Assembly (NCBI RefSeq): GCF_026343945.1
Contig: NZ_JAPKNJ010000001.1
Location: 2,542,001 to 2,606,000, forward strand
Length of the DNA: 64,000 nt
Source: Kaistia algarum
GTDB taxonomy: Bacteria > Pseudomonadota > Alphaproteobacteria > Rhizobiales > Kaistiaceae
Direction of reading: 5' to 3'
The translations under genes were made by a program, and so were the position numbers. The notes under the pieces were generated by a model. The model was not told the DNA's origin and made no database searches. It was given only the letters and a program-made list of their open reading frames with translations. Below are positions 36,675 through 44,226 of the stretch, in pieces. Within the stretch, counting starts at the first letter, position 1, and the number at the start of each line of letters is the position of its first letter.

Positions 36675-37833
36675 CGTTGAGAACTCGTGTGATCAGATCG
36701 CCGATCGCGGAGAATCGACGATTCACCTTGCGGATATCACCTGTTCCTTGGGAGATAGCGCTCTCGAAGGACCTATCATGGCATAGCGCGATGAAGCCGT
36801 CTCTCATCAGTTCTCCTCGCTGTTGCAGGGTGACGAGCTCTGTCGCCGTAAGGCGCGCAAGGTTAACGGAAAGCGCCTCAAAGATTGCCTTGTTAATAGG
36901 TAGCCTACCGGCGCCCTTCTCGAAGCGTTTTCGAAACGCATCGCGATCGAAGATCCCAAAAGCTGCTTGTAGTGCGCTTACGAACCGACTTTGGATCGTC
37001 GCGAGTTCACCGTCACTGGTCATATTGATGGCTTTCATAGCGCCAATTAGGAAGCCGTCCATGTCCGGCTGCCTGTAGCTCTCGAGGCCGAGCAGAAAGA
37101 AGGCGATAAAACGCAACACGAGTTCGCGATCGTCCATCCTAATCGGCTGAACGCTGCCGTCGGTGGCGCGAGCAAACCATGGTAGAGTTGCCCAAGTCTC
37201 TAGGACATGACGCGCTTTGCCTGGGGTAATGGCGTGACGCAATTCTTGAGCCGAGAGCGCCATCCCCCCCGTGTTGATTCGAGCGAAGATGTTAAATTTC
37301 ACCTCCGGTGGTGTCCCTTTTCTGATAAGATGAATAATGAGTTCAGTTTCGCGAAGCCTCATTTTTAGGCGTGGGCTGAGACCTTCGAAGTCTTTGCCCT
37401 CATAGTCGTGAAGGTATTCTAATCCTGTTAGGATAAGGGGCTGACCACCGATAATTTCTGGCTTAATGAATCGCGCGATTGTCGAAAGACGTTGAATGCC
37501 GTCGACGATCTCCCATCGCTCATCTTCATCCTCAGCAGCATAAAGGACCGGCAGCGGAATCCGTAGGAGTAGAGATTCGATGAGCCTGCTTTGCCTGCGC
37601 GGATCCCAAACTCCCCACCGCCGCTGAAAGTCAGGTTGAAGATCGATCATTTCCGATTCGGTGCGTGACAGTAGTAGGTCAACAGTCATCGAACGAGTAA
37701 CGACATCGATATCGTCCGGATCGAAGGGTTCAGCGATCTTCTCGTTGCTGTCCGCCGCTGGTTGGTCGTCTTCGATCCCCGTCGCGCGGCCAAACATGTC
37801 AACATGCTCGATCACAGCTGACGATTCTTCCAT
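36667..37833 (-). CDS. DUF262 domain protein (ParB-like/GmrS-type fold)
   Basis: A 388-aa protein. The DUF262 signature is clear: DLQPDFQRRWGVWDPRRQSRLIESLLLRIPLPVLYA near residues 62-95 and WEIVDGIQRLSTIARFI near 107-122, the DGxQR motif that in related proteins binds nucleotide or acts in ParB-like nuclease chemistry. INTGGMALSAQELRHAI further on is also typical. The DUF1524 HNH half of GmrSD-type enzymes is absent; the C-terminal about 150 residues are helical. It is the promoter-proximal gene of the three-gene cassette. DUF262 proteins are frequent in phage-defence islands. Confidence 0.87.
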   Translation of the reverse strand: MEESSAVIEHVDMFGRATGIEDDQPAADSNEKIAEPFDPDDIDVVTRSMTVDLLLSRTESEMIDLQPDFQRRWGVWDPRRQSRLIESLLLRIPLPVLYAAEDEDERWEIVDGIQRLSTIARFIKPEIIGGQPLILTGLEYLHDYEGKDFEGLSPRLKMRLRETELIIHLIRKGTPPEVKFNIFARINTGGMALSAQELRHAITPGKARHVLETWATLPWFARATDGSVQPIRMDDRELVLRFIAFFLLGLESYRQPDMDGFLIGAMKAINMTSDGELATIQSRFVSALQAAFGIFDRDAFRKRFEKGAGRLPINKAIFEALSVNLARLTATELVTLQQRGELMRDGFIALCHDRSFESAISQGTGDIRKVNRRFSAIGDLITRVLNDA

Positions 37834-37940
37834 TTTGGCACCCTGCAGTCTTTCGAGTCTCCGTTAGCAGTACTCTAGCTGAGCCATTGAGTGCGAGCTA
37901 CAGGGGGGGGGTGGCTCTATTAGCGGAGCGTGGTGCGCTT

Positions 37941-38087
37941 GCCGAAGCGTGCCTGGCGGCGGGGAGAACATTGCCGTTGAGGCCGGAGACCGGCGGGTCC
38001 GCCTCAGCCCCCGCCCCGAAAACGCAATTGCGTTTTCGACCCGCCCTCCAGGGGCGGGTTAAGGGGAGTGTGGGGCGGGCGTCGTGC
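37941..38087 (+). repeat. Palindromic repeat element, copy A
   Basis: The core 80 nt (38008-38087) matches copy B (38676-38755) with only a few differences. It consists of a C-rich arm, the perfect 20-nt palindrome GAAAACGCAATTGCGTTTTC, and a GC-rich inverted repeat ending in GGGGCGGGTTAAG. A shared segment (GCCGAAGCGTGCCTGGCGG, 37941-37959) lies upstream in both copies, so the repeat may be about 150 nt. No open frame is conserved between copies, which suggests a REP/MITE-like element. Confidence 0.75.
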
Positions 38088-38106
38088 ACGTGCTCCGTCC
38101 GCCTGT

Positions 38107-38152
38107 GACCCCTCCCCAAATCCGCTTTGCGGATTTGACCCTCCCGCAAGGG
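38107..38152 (+). repeat. Palindromic repeat element, copy C (variant core)
   Basis: Same architecture as copy A but with another core: CAAATCCGC, TTT loop, GCGGATTTG at 38117-38137, flanked by CCCCTCCCC before and ACCCTCCCGCAAGGGGAGGGTTCAAG after. The flanking GC-rich inverted repeat corresponds in position and design to that of copy A. Confidence 0.6.
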
Positions 38153-38206
38153 GAGGGTTCAAGCGGAGGCGGGTCCTGCGTCACAGCGACGTTGTCCGCC
38201 GCCGCC

Positions 38207-38416
38207 TCAGCGTCGCTTTGCCGTCGCCGCCAGCACATAGCCGAGCGCCATGGTCATCGCGGCGGCGGCGATCCCTGAGCAGATCACGCCGGCCGGCGTG
38301 ATGCGGGCGTGGCCTTCGAGGGTGATGTGCTTGCCGATCCTGAGTTCGAAGCTGGAGCGGATTTCCTCCGGATGCGTCAGGATTTCGGGCGCGGCGGCTC
38401 TCTCGGCGTCGGTCAT
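38207..38416 (-). CDS. Small hypothetical membrane protein
   Basis: A 69-aa protein with one hydrophobic segment near the C-terminus (ICSGIAAAAMTMALGYVLAA, about residues 45-65) and a basic end (TAKRR). The N-terminal part is acidic and soluble (APEILTHPEEIRSSFELRIGKHITLEGHARI). A very good ribosome-binding site, CGGAGGG, stands 5-6 nt before the ATG at 38416, which supports it as real despite its size. I do not recognise the family. It lies between repeat copies C and D. Confidence 0.6.
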   Translation of the reverse strand: MTDAERAAAPEILTHPEEIRSSFELRIGKHITLEGHARITPAGVICSGIAAAAMTMALGYVLAATAKRR

Positions 38417-38524
38417 GGCGGTCCCTCCGGTTGAAAGGAGGCTAACGCCTGCGGCGCGGAAAGGGCAAGGGCCGGCGGGTGGGGCTCTCTTCCTTCCCTA
38501 TGGCGACGTTGCCGCCGGCCTCCC

Positions 38525-38576
38525 TCTTGAACCCGCCCCTGGAGGGCGGGTCGAAGGCGCGTAGCGGCTTCGGGGC
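38525..38576 (-). repeat. Palindromic repeat element, copy D (inverted, variant core)
   Basis: Read on the minus strand it shows the same frame as copies A and B, CCCCCGCCCCGAA then a core then TTCGACCCGCCC plus the CCAGGGGCGGGTT arm. The core is GCCGCTACGCGCC instead of the AATT-centred palindrome. It stands in opposite orientation to the other copies. Confidence 0.6.
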
Positions 38577-38595
38577 GGGGGTAGCTTCGGCGCCT

Positions 38596-38755
38596 GCCGA
38601 AGCGTGCCTGGCGGTCGGTCTGAGTGCGGTGTTGGGTTTGCTTTTGAGGGCTGGAGACGGCTCCATCCGCCTGTACCCCCGCCCCGAAAACGCAATTGCG
38701 TTTTCGACCCGCCCGCCAGGGGCGGGTCAAGGGGAGCGTGGGGTGGGTGTCGTGC
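38596..38755 (+). repeat. Palindromic repeat element, copy B
   Basis: The 80-nt core at 38676-38755 is a near copy of 38008-38087, including the identical 20-nt AATT-centred palindrome and the tail AAGGGGAG-GTGGGG-GGG-GTCGTGC. The upstream shared segment is at 38596-38614. The spacer between the two shared parts is similar but diverged and about 13 nt longer than in copy A. Confidence 0.75.
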
Positions 38756-39256
38756 GCTTTCCGGCGGTCGCCGGGTGCCGTACGAAAAACAATCTATCCC
38801 CGCCAGATACAACCTGTGATATATGTAAGCGATCCCCGTCCGAGGAAGAGGGCGAACCGGTCGTTCCGATCGTGGGCGGGGATGCGGCGGTCCAGCTGGT
38901 GAAGGTGTAACGAACCTTCTCCTGCCGGCGGCCGAAGCGTGATGCGCCTACTCCGTGACACCGGGGCAGCGGCGGCGCTGCCGCTTCTTGAAGCGGAAGC
39001 GTGGAATTCGCCGCCGGGTGGCCTAAAGCGAAAGCAACACCCAGGGTCCATTGCGCGGGGCTGAAGCTTCTGCCGCGCGCGGGGCGCCGGATGCCCGGAG
39101 CTCGGGCGGTTCGGGCACCTCAAACCATCATCTTCGAAGCCGGCGCGCCGCCCGCGCCCCGGCCCCGGCCGCCCCGCGCGCCTCTTCCCGTCCCCTTGCT
39201 GCGATGCGCCGCGGGGCGAAGAAGGCTGCGCGCTTTTTCGTCGGCGCCGCGTGCCG
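38756..39256. other. Non-coding region between repeat cluster and asd
   Basis: About 500 nt in which I see no supportable gene. A short AT-richer stretch (38795-38830) stands out; the rest is very GC-rich with small inverted repeats such as GGCAGCG/CGCTGCC near 38965-38985. Open frames here have no start signals or recognisable content. It probably includes the 3' end of the asd transcript. Confidence 0.4.
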
Positions 39257-40291
39257 CTACGCCGCCTTCTTCTTCGGCTGGATCAGCTTGCGGTTGACCA
39301 GCACTTCGGCGATCTGCACGGCGTTGAGCGCGGCGCCCTTCCGGAGATTGTCGGAGACGACCCACATGTTGAGGCCGTTTTCGATCGTGGCGTCCTCGCG
39401 GATGCGCGAAATATAGGTCGCGTCCTCGCCCGTCGCCTCATAGGGCGTGATGTACTGGTTTTCTTCCGGATTATCGATGACGAGGCAGCCCGGCGCCTCG
39501 CGCAGGATATCGCGGGCCTCGTCGGCGGTGATCGGCTTCTCGAATTCGATGTTGACCGATTCCGAATGCGAGATGAACACGGGAACGCGGACGGCGGTGC
39601 AGGTCAGCTTGATCTTCGGATCGAGGATCTTCTTGGTCTCGGCCATCACCTTCCATTCTTCCTTGGTGTAGCCATCCTCCATGAAGACGTCGATATGGGG
39701 GATCAGGTTGAAGGCGATGCGCTTGGTGAACTTTTCCGAGACGATCGGATCATTGACGAAGACGGCGCGGGTCTGGGTGAAGAGCTCGTCCATGCCCTCC
39801 TTGCCGGCGCCGGAAACCGACTGATAGGTCGAGACGACGACGCGCTTGATGACGGCGATGTCGTGCAGCGGCTTCAAGGCGACGACGAGCTGCGCGGTCG
39901 AGCAGTTCGGATTGGCGATGATGTTGCGCTTGGTGAAGCCGACAATCGCGTCGGCGTTCACTTCCGGCACGATCAGCGGCACGTCGCTGTCATAGCGCCA
40001 GGCCGAGGAATTATCGATCACGACGCAGCCCTGCGCGGCGATCTTCGGCGACCATTCCTTCGAGACGGTACCGCCGGCCGACATCAGGCAGATGTCGGTG
40101 TCGGAGAAATCATACTGGTCGAGCGGCTTCACCTTCAGCGTGCGGTCGCCATAGGAGACTTCCGTGCCCTGGCTGCGGCGCGAGGCAAGCGCCACGACGG
40201 TGTCGGCGGGGAAGCCGCGCTCGTCGAGAATGTTCAGCATTTCCCGGCCCACATTGCCTGTGGCGCCGACGATTGCGACCTTGTAGCCCAT
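39257..40291 (-). CDS. asd: Aspartate-semialdehyde dehydrogenase
   Basis: A 344-aa enzyme, full length, reducing aspartyl-4-phosphate to aspartate semialdehyde with NADPH on the way to lysine, diaminopimelate, threonine and methionine. The N-terminal VAIVGATGNVGREML binds NADP; FSDTDICLMSAGG, VVIDNSSAWRYD and NPNCSTAQLV follow, with the catalytic Cys of the last motif near residue 130. The ATG at 40291 starts right at the conserved MGYKVAIVGATG. Its leader contains an 8-bp hairpin (40361-40384). Confidence 0.96.
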   Translation of the reverse strand: MGYKVAIVGATGNVGREMLNILDERGFPADTVVALASRRSQGTEVSYGDRTLKVKPLDQYDFSDTDICLMSAGGTVSKEWSPKIAAQGCVVIDNSSAWRYDSDVPLIVPEVNADAIVGFTKRNIIANPNCSTAQLVVALKPLHDIAVIKRVVVSTYQSVSGAGKEGMDELFTQTRAVFVNDPIVSEKFTKRIAFNLIPHIDVFMEDGYTKEEWKVMAETKKILDPKIKLTCTAVRVPVFISHSESVNIEFEKPITADEARDILREAPGCLVIDNPEENQYITPYEATGEDATYISRIREDATIENGLNMWVVSDNLRKGAALNAVQIAEVLVNRKLIQPKKKAA

Positions 40292-40618
40292 GTTTGTCCT
40301 ACTCCTTGTCCGTCTCTCCCACGCCGCCGGCACGCGCTTGTCGCATCCGGCCGGCCTCTCCTCCCTCGATGCGCCCCGAGGGAGAGAGCGGGGAAGCGAG
40401 GGCGATCAGGCTTGGGTCGTGGTTTTTGGCGTCGGGGTGGTGGTGGCGCGGGCAACAAACGTCGCGCCGGCGTGGTTCGCCAGCGTGATCGGCTTCGAGA
40501 CGGAAGGAGCCCGCGCGGTCATCGGAAAGCCCGAATGTTGATGGCGGTCTTCTGACGGCAAAAGGCCGTGAAGTCAACTGAAAGCCGCGAAAGCGGGCGG
40601 CGCGGGGGAGGGCAGGAA
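40292..40618. other. Divergent intergenic region asd / small secreted protein
   Basis: Holds the promoters of both neighbours. CTCCCTCG at 40361-40368 and CGAGGGAG at 40377-40384 form a perfect 8-bp hairpin with an 8-nt loop in the asd leader. No known riboswitch consensus is recognisable and no gene is supportable. Confidence 0.4.
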
Positions 40619-41059
40619 ATGGGTGCGGCAAGGCTTCGCCGGGGCGCGCGGGTCGGTGCTATGCTGGCGGCGCTGCTGGTTGCCGGCGCGGCCGGCGCGG
40701 GCGAGCGTGTGCCCGAGAGCGAGATCGAGCGGATCTTCTCGGGCATGACGCTCGACGGCACCTATGCCAATGGCTCGTTCTTCAGCGAGACCTATAACAG
40801 CGACGGCACGATCCGCTATCACGATCCCGACGGCGCCGACTCCGGCGAATGGTCGGTCAAGGACGGCAGGTTCTGCACCTTCTATGAAAATGCCGAGGGC
40901 GCCTGCTTCGCCGTCGAGCGCGACGGCGCCAATTGCTTCACCTTCTATGCGCCGAGCGGCACGAGCAGCGACGCGCCGCTCAATCCGGACTGGACCTCGC
41001 GCGGGTGGGACACGACCCTGCCGCCAACCTGCCCCAAGGCGCCGGAAGTCCAGCTATAG
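40619..41059 (+). CDS. Small secreted hypothetical protein
   Basis: A 146-aa protein with a signal peptide (basic RLRRGARVGA, then AMLAALLVAGAAGAG). The mature part is rich in Asp, Gly, Tyr and Phe: a repeat-like series GTYANGSFFSETYNSDGTIRYHDPDG suggests short β-strands, followed by four Cys (FCTFYENAEGACFAVERDGANCFTFY and CPKAP) that could pair in the periplasm. GGGAGGGCAGGAA precedes the ATG. This resembles small DUF995-like secreted proteins in overall build, but I cannot assign it. It is divergent from asd. Confidence 0.6.
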   Translation: MGAARLRRGARVGAMLAALLVAGAAGAGERVPESEIERIFSGMTLDGTYANGSFFSETYNSDGTIRYHDPDGADSGEWSVKDGRFCTFYENAEGACFAVERDGANCFTFYAPSGTSSDAPLNPDWTSRGWDTTLPPTCPKAPEVQL

Positions 41060-41213
41060 GGCGTACCGCACCCGGCAATTCGCGTGACTTCCTGGCAAAA
41101 TCCCGCTATGGTTGTAGAAACATGTGGGGTTAACCATGCGGATTGCCTTCTTGGGTGGCCTCAGCACCAAGCCCCAGCGATCCTTTCGAGCGGAGACGGG
41201 TCGGATGACCCCC

Positions 41214-41813
41214 CTACGCCGCCTTGTCGAGGCTTCTCCTCTCGCAGACCTCGTCGACGATGCCCCAGGCCATGGCCTCCTCCGCATCCATGAAATGGTC
41301 GCGGTCCAGCGTGCGCTCGACCTCCTCCAGCGAGCGGCCGCAATGGCGGGCATAGAGCGTGTTCAGCCGCTGCTTGGTCTTGCGGATATTCTCGGCGTGG
41401 AGTTCGATGTCCGAGGCCGAGCCCTGGAAGCCGCCGAGCGGCTGATGCAGCATGATGCTGGAATTGGGTAGCGCGATGCGGCGCCCCGGGGCGCCGGCCA
41501 TGAGCAGGAACGAAGCCGCCGAACAGGCTGAGCCCATGCAGAGCGTCGAGACCGGGCTCGAGATGAACTGCATCGTGTCATAGATCGCAAAGCCGCTCGA
41601 CACGACGCCGCCGGGCGAATTGATGTAGAGCGCGATCTCGCGGTTGGGGCTTTCCGATTCCAGGAACAGCAACTGGGCGCAGATCGTCGCCGAGACATTG
41701 TCGTCGATCGGGCCGTTCAGGAAGATGATCCGCTCGCGCAGCATGCGTGAATAGATGTCGAAGGAGCGCTCGCCGCGGCTGGACTGCTCGACGACCATGG
41801 GGACGAAGTTCAT
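41214..41813 (-). CDS. clpP: ATP-dependent Clp protease proteolytic subunit (ClpP family)
   Basis: A 199-aa serine peptidase of the ClpP family. Blocks [36 protein letters not shown] and the His motif MLHQPLGG are typical. The nucleophile motif reads [11 protein letters not shown] where most ClpP proteins have GQAASMGAFLL, so the Ser is kept (about residue 99) but its surroundings differ. This suggests a secondary ClpP paralogue rather than the housekeeping one next to clpX; no tig or clpX is nearby. The start at 41813 agrees with usual N-termini ([16 protein letters not shown]). Confidence 0.88.
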   Translation of the reverse strand: MNFVPMVVEQSSRGERSFDIYSRMLRERIIFLNGPIDDNVSATICAQLLFLESESPNREIALYINSPGGVVSSGFAIYDTMQFISSPVSTLCMGSACSAASFLLMAGAPGRRIALPNSSIMLHQPLGGFQGSASDIELHAENIRKTKQRLNTLYARHCGRSLEEVERTLDRDHFMDAEEAMAWGIVDEVCERRSLDKAA

Positions 41814-41826
41814 CGCAACGATCCTT

Positions 41827-42351
41827 TCAGGCGGCGAGGCGCATAAGGGTAGGCAGCGAGCGACGGGCGAAGGTGGCGCGCCGGGGCTTGCGGATGCGGC
41901 GGCGCGCGATGGCGGCCGGCGGGAGGAGGACCACGATTTCGGGCTCTTCGGCCGGGAGGTCGAAGCGGTAGTCAGAGGCGACGACGAAGCCGTCATGGAC
42001 AAGGCGCAGATGCGTCCGGCCATCCGCGGTCGGTTCCAGTTCGAATGTTACGACCGTGTCGAGCGTGTCCTGCGTGCCGTCGGCTCGGGTCTCGCTCGCC
42101 CGCCAGCTGAAGCGCAGATGGCGCGGCGGGTCGCTTTCCAGGATTTCGCAGTCGATCGTGCCGCCCTGATCGGCCGCGCCGGCCCGCGTGAAATGCGCGC
42201 CGGTCTCGGGCGCAATATCGTTCGGGAGCAGCCATTGCGCCAGCAGCGCCGGCTCGCTCAAGGCGCGCCAGACCTTCTCGATTGGCGCGTCGAGATCGCA
42301 TTCGAGGTGGAGCGACGCCAGCTTTGGCGCCGGCATATCTGGCTGGGTCAT
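41827..42351 (-). CDS. SRPBCC (AHSA1-like) domain protein
   Basis: A 174-aa protein with an activator-of-Hsp90 (AHSA1)-type SRPBCC fold: [30 protein letters not shown] opening, then [32 protein letters not shown] and [11 protein letters not shown]. The fold has a hydrophobic ligand pocket; the ligand is unknown. The C-terminus carries a very basic extra 30 residues ([16 protein letters not shown]). The ATG overlaps the stop of the ArsR gene (ATGA). ArsR-SRPBCC pairs are a common stable arrangement. It ends 14 nt before the clpP start. Confidence 0.85.
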   Translation of the reverse strand: MTQPDMPAPKLASLHLECDLDAPIEKVWRALSEPALLAQWLLPNDIAPETGAHFTRAGAADQGGTIDCEILESDPPRHLRFSWRASETRADGTQDTLDTVVTFELEPTADGRTHLRLVHDGFVVASDYRFDLPAEEPEIVVLLPPAAIARRRIRKPRRATFARRSLPTLMRLAA

Positions 42352-42662
42352 GGGTCCATCTCCTTGAGGACGGTCTTCAGTTTCTCGATCCGCTCGGGCC
42401 AGAAGCGGCGATAGCGGTCCACCCAGTCGGTCAGCGGCGCCAGGCCATCGGGAGTGATGCTGTAATAGGCAAAGCGCCCGTCGCGTCGCTCCTGCACCAG
42501 GCCGGCGGCTTTCAGGGCGGCCAGATGCTGCGAGATCGCCGGCTGCGAGACGGCGAAGTTGGCCTTCAGTTCCGAGACGCTCATCTCGCGCGCCGCCAGC
42601 CGTTCGAAGACGGCCCGGCGGGTCGGATCGGCGAGGGCGCGGAAGATGTCGGGCTCGATCAT
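42348..42662 (-). CDS. ArsR-family transcriptional regulator
   Basis: A 104-aa winged-helix regulator. DIFRALADPTRRAVFERLA, the recognition helix VSQPAISQHLAALKAAGLV and the wing ERRDGRFAYYSI follow the ArsR pattern. The metal-binding ELCVCDL motif of true metal sensors is absent (ELKANFAV there), so it belongs to the metal-independent group usually paired with SRPBCC proteins. It is first in the two-gene operon with the SRPBCC gene, and a palindrome lies 10 nt upstream of its start. Confidence 0.9.
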   Translation of the reverse strand: MIEPDIFRALADPTRRAVFERLAAREMSVSELKANFAVSQPAISQHLAALKAAGLVQERRDGRFAYYSITPDGLAPLTDWVDRYRRFWPERIEKLKTVLKEMDP

Positions 42663-42671
42663 GAGCAATAT

Positions 42672-42687
42672 ATAAGCAATAGCTTAT
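42672..42687. promoter_or_regulatory. Palindrome, probable ArsR autoregulatory operator
   Basis: ATAAGCAATAGCTTAT has perfect 6-nt arms ATAAGC/GCTTAT around AATA. It starts 10 nt from the ArsR-family start codon and overlaps the region where its promoter should be. The AT-richness against the GC-rich surroundings adds weight. Binding by this regulator is inference. Confidence 0.6.
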
Positions 42688-42728
42688 TCGATTCGCAAGG
42701 CGACGTTTCGAGCCTTTTGGGCCTGCCA

Positions 42729-42757
42729 TTGACATCGGCACTCCGCCATTCCTAAAT
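42729..42757 (+). promoter_or_regulatory. Putative mntH promoter
   Basis: TTGACA at 42729-42734 matches the -35 consensus exactly; after 17 nt comes CTAAAT (42752-42757) as a possible -10. The predicted transcript start would fall within the palindrome at 42755-42773, about 25 nt before the mntH ATG. Confidence 0.5.
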
Positions 42758-42773
42758 GCGAATAATTCGCATT
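42755..42773. promoter_or_regulatory. 19-nt palindrome, putative Mur/Fur-family site in front of mntH
   Basis: AATGCGAATAATTCGCATT has perfect 9-nt arms around a central A. The inner TGCGAAT-A-ATTCGCA resembles the manganese-responsive MRS described for Mur in rhizobia and Brucella (TGCAAAT-type arms). It overlaps the presumed -10 and start site, as expected for a repressor acting when manganese is plentiful. Confidence 0.65.
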
Positions 42774-42790
42774 ATCAAAAAGGATGCGCG

Positions 42791-44137
42791 ATGCGCGGCG
42801 TGGACGAGGTTGCGGGCGAGGGCGGTGGCTGGCGTCGGTCGCGGGGGCTACCGTCGCTGTCCGAGGTGCATGGCTCGATCGCCGTCGCGCCGGGTGCGCC
42901 GAGCTGGCGCAAGGCCGCGGCGTTTCTGGGGCCGGGCTATCTCGTCGCCGTCGGCTATATGGATCCGGGCAATTGGGCGACGTCGCTCGCCGGCGGGTCG
43001 CAGTTCGGCTATGCGCTGCTTTTCGTCGCGCTGCTCTCCAACATTATGGCGATCATCCTGCAGGCGCTGGCCGCCCGGCTCGCCGTCGCCACGGGGCGGG
43101 ATCTCGCGCAAGCCTGCCGCGACGCCTATCCGGCGCCGGTCGCCTTTTGCCTATGGATCCTCGCCGAGATCGCCATTTGCGCCACGGACCTGGCGGAAGT
43201 GATCGGCACGGCGATTGGCCTCAACCTGCTCTTTGGCATTCCGCTGGAGATCGGCGTCATTTTGACGGCTTTTGACGTTTTCCTGGTGCTCTATCTGCAG
43301 GCGAAGGGCTTCCGCTGGGTCGAGGCGCTGGTCATCACGCTGCTCGGGGTCATCGCGGTGTCGTTCCTGATCCAGATCCTGATGGCGAGCCCGGACTGGA
43401 GCGGCGTCATCCGCGGCTTCGCGCCGACGACGGATCTCCTGACGAACCCGAACATGCTTTATCTCGCGCTCGGCATCATCGGCGCGACGGTCATGCCGCA
43501 TAATCTCTATCTGCATTCCGGCATCGTGCAGACGCGCGCCTATGCCACAGACGAGACGGGCAAGCGGGAGGCGATCCGGTATGCGACGCTGGATTCGACG
43601 CTGGCACTCATGTTCGCCCTCACGATCAACGCCTCGATCCTGATCCTCGCCGCCTCGGCCTTCCACGCTCATGGCCAGCATGATGTGGTCGAGCTCGACA
43701 AGGCCTATGCGCTGCTGCACCCGCTGCTTGGCTCCGCGCTGGCGCCGACTCTGTTCGCGGTCGCGCTGCTGTGCTGTGGCCTGAATTCGACCGTCACGGC
43801 GACGATGGCCGGGCAGATCGTCATGGAGGGCTTCATCAATATCCGCCTGCAGCCCTGGCTGCGCCGGCTGATCACGCGTGGCATCGCCATCGTGCCGGCG
43901 GCGGCGGTGACCATCCTTTATGGCGCCAGCGGCACGGGCAAATTGCTGATCCTCAGCCAGGTGATCCTGAGCCTGCAACTGCCCTTCGCGGTGGTGCCGC
44001 TGGTGATGTTCACGGCGGAGAAGCGCAAGATGGGCGTCTTTGTCGCGCCGCGCTGGCTGACGGCGATCGCCGCAATCACGGCGGTGATCATCATCGCGCT
44101 CAACATGAAGCTGCTCTACGACGTCGCGACCGGCTGA
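42791..44137 (+). CDS. mntH: Nramp-family divalent metal (Mn2+) transporter MntH
   Basis: A 448-aa inner-membrane proton-coupled metal importer with about 11 membrane segments. The metal-binding DPGN motif is in [15 protein letters not shown], the second motif is [15 protein letters not shown], and the family loop [17 protein letters not shown] is also present. A 45-residue cytosolic N-terminus precedes the first helix. AAGGA stands 6 nt before the ATG at 42791. The palindrome upstream points to manganese-dependent control. It is divergent from the ArsR-family gene. Confidence 0.94.
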   Translation: MRGVDEVAGEGGGWRRSRGLPSLSEVHGSIAVAPGAPSWRKAAAFLGPGYLVAVGYMDPGNWATSLAGGSQFGYALLFVALLSNIMAIILQALAARLAVATGRDLAQACRDAYPAPVAFCLWILAEIAICATDLAEVIGTAIGLNLLFGIPLEIGVILTAFDVFLVLYLQAKGFRWVEALVITLLGVIAVSFLIQILMASPDWSGVIRGFAPTTDLLTNPNMLYLALGIIGATVMPHNLYLHSGIVQTRAYATDETGKREAIRYATLDSTLALMFALTINASILILAASAFHAHGQHDVVELDKAYALLHPLLGSALAPTLFAVALLCCGLNSTVTATMAGQIVMEGFINIRLQPWLRRLITRGIAIVPAAAVTILYGASGTGKLLILSQVILSLQLPFAVVPLVMFTAEKRKMGVFVAPRWLTAIAAITAVIIIALNMKLLYDVATG

Positions 44138-44160
44138 CCGCTATCCGTCAGCTGGGCTAC

Positions 44161-44193
44161 AAATGGCGACCTGGATGTCTGGGTCGCCATTTT
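44161..44193. terminator. Bidirectional terminator mntH / carbonic anhydrase
   Basis: AAATGGCGACC at 44161-44171 pairs perfectly with 44182-44192 over 11 bp around a 10-nt loop. The A-run on one side and T-run on the other allow it to end transcription from both convergent genes. Confidence 0.75.
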
Positions 44194-44226
44194 CGTCGCA
44201 GCCTAGACCTGACAGCTCCGCGCCGA

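Noticed and set aside
37887..38149. Short open frames on both strands after the DUF262 gene
   Set aside because: They run through the palindromic repeat with no ribosome-binding site or conserved content.
37941..38755. Repeat cluster considered as a CRISPR array
   Set aside because: Only four units, unequal distances, one inverted, no cas genes.
41131..41140. GTTAACCAT-like sequence as a CtrA site
   Set aside because: Only one half is present; no second TTAA at the 7-nt spacing.
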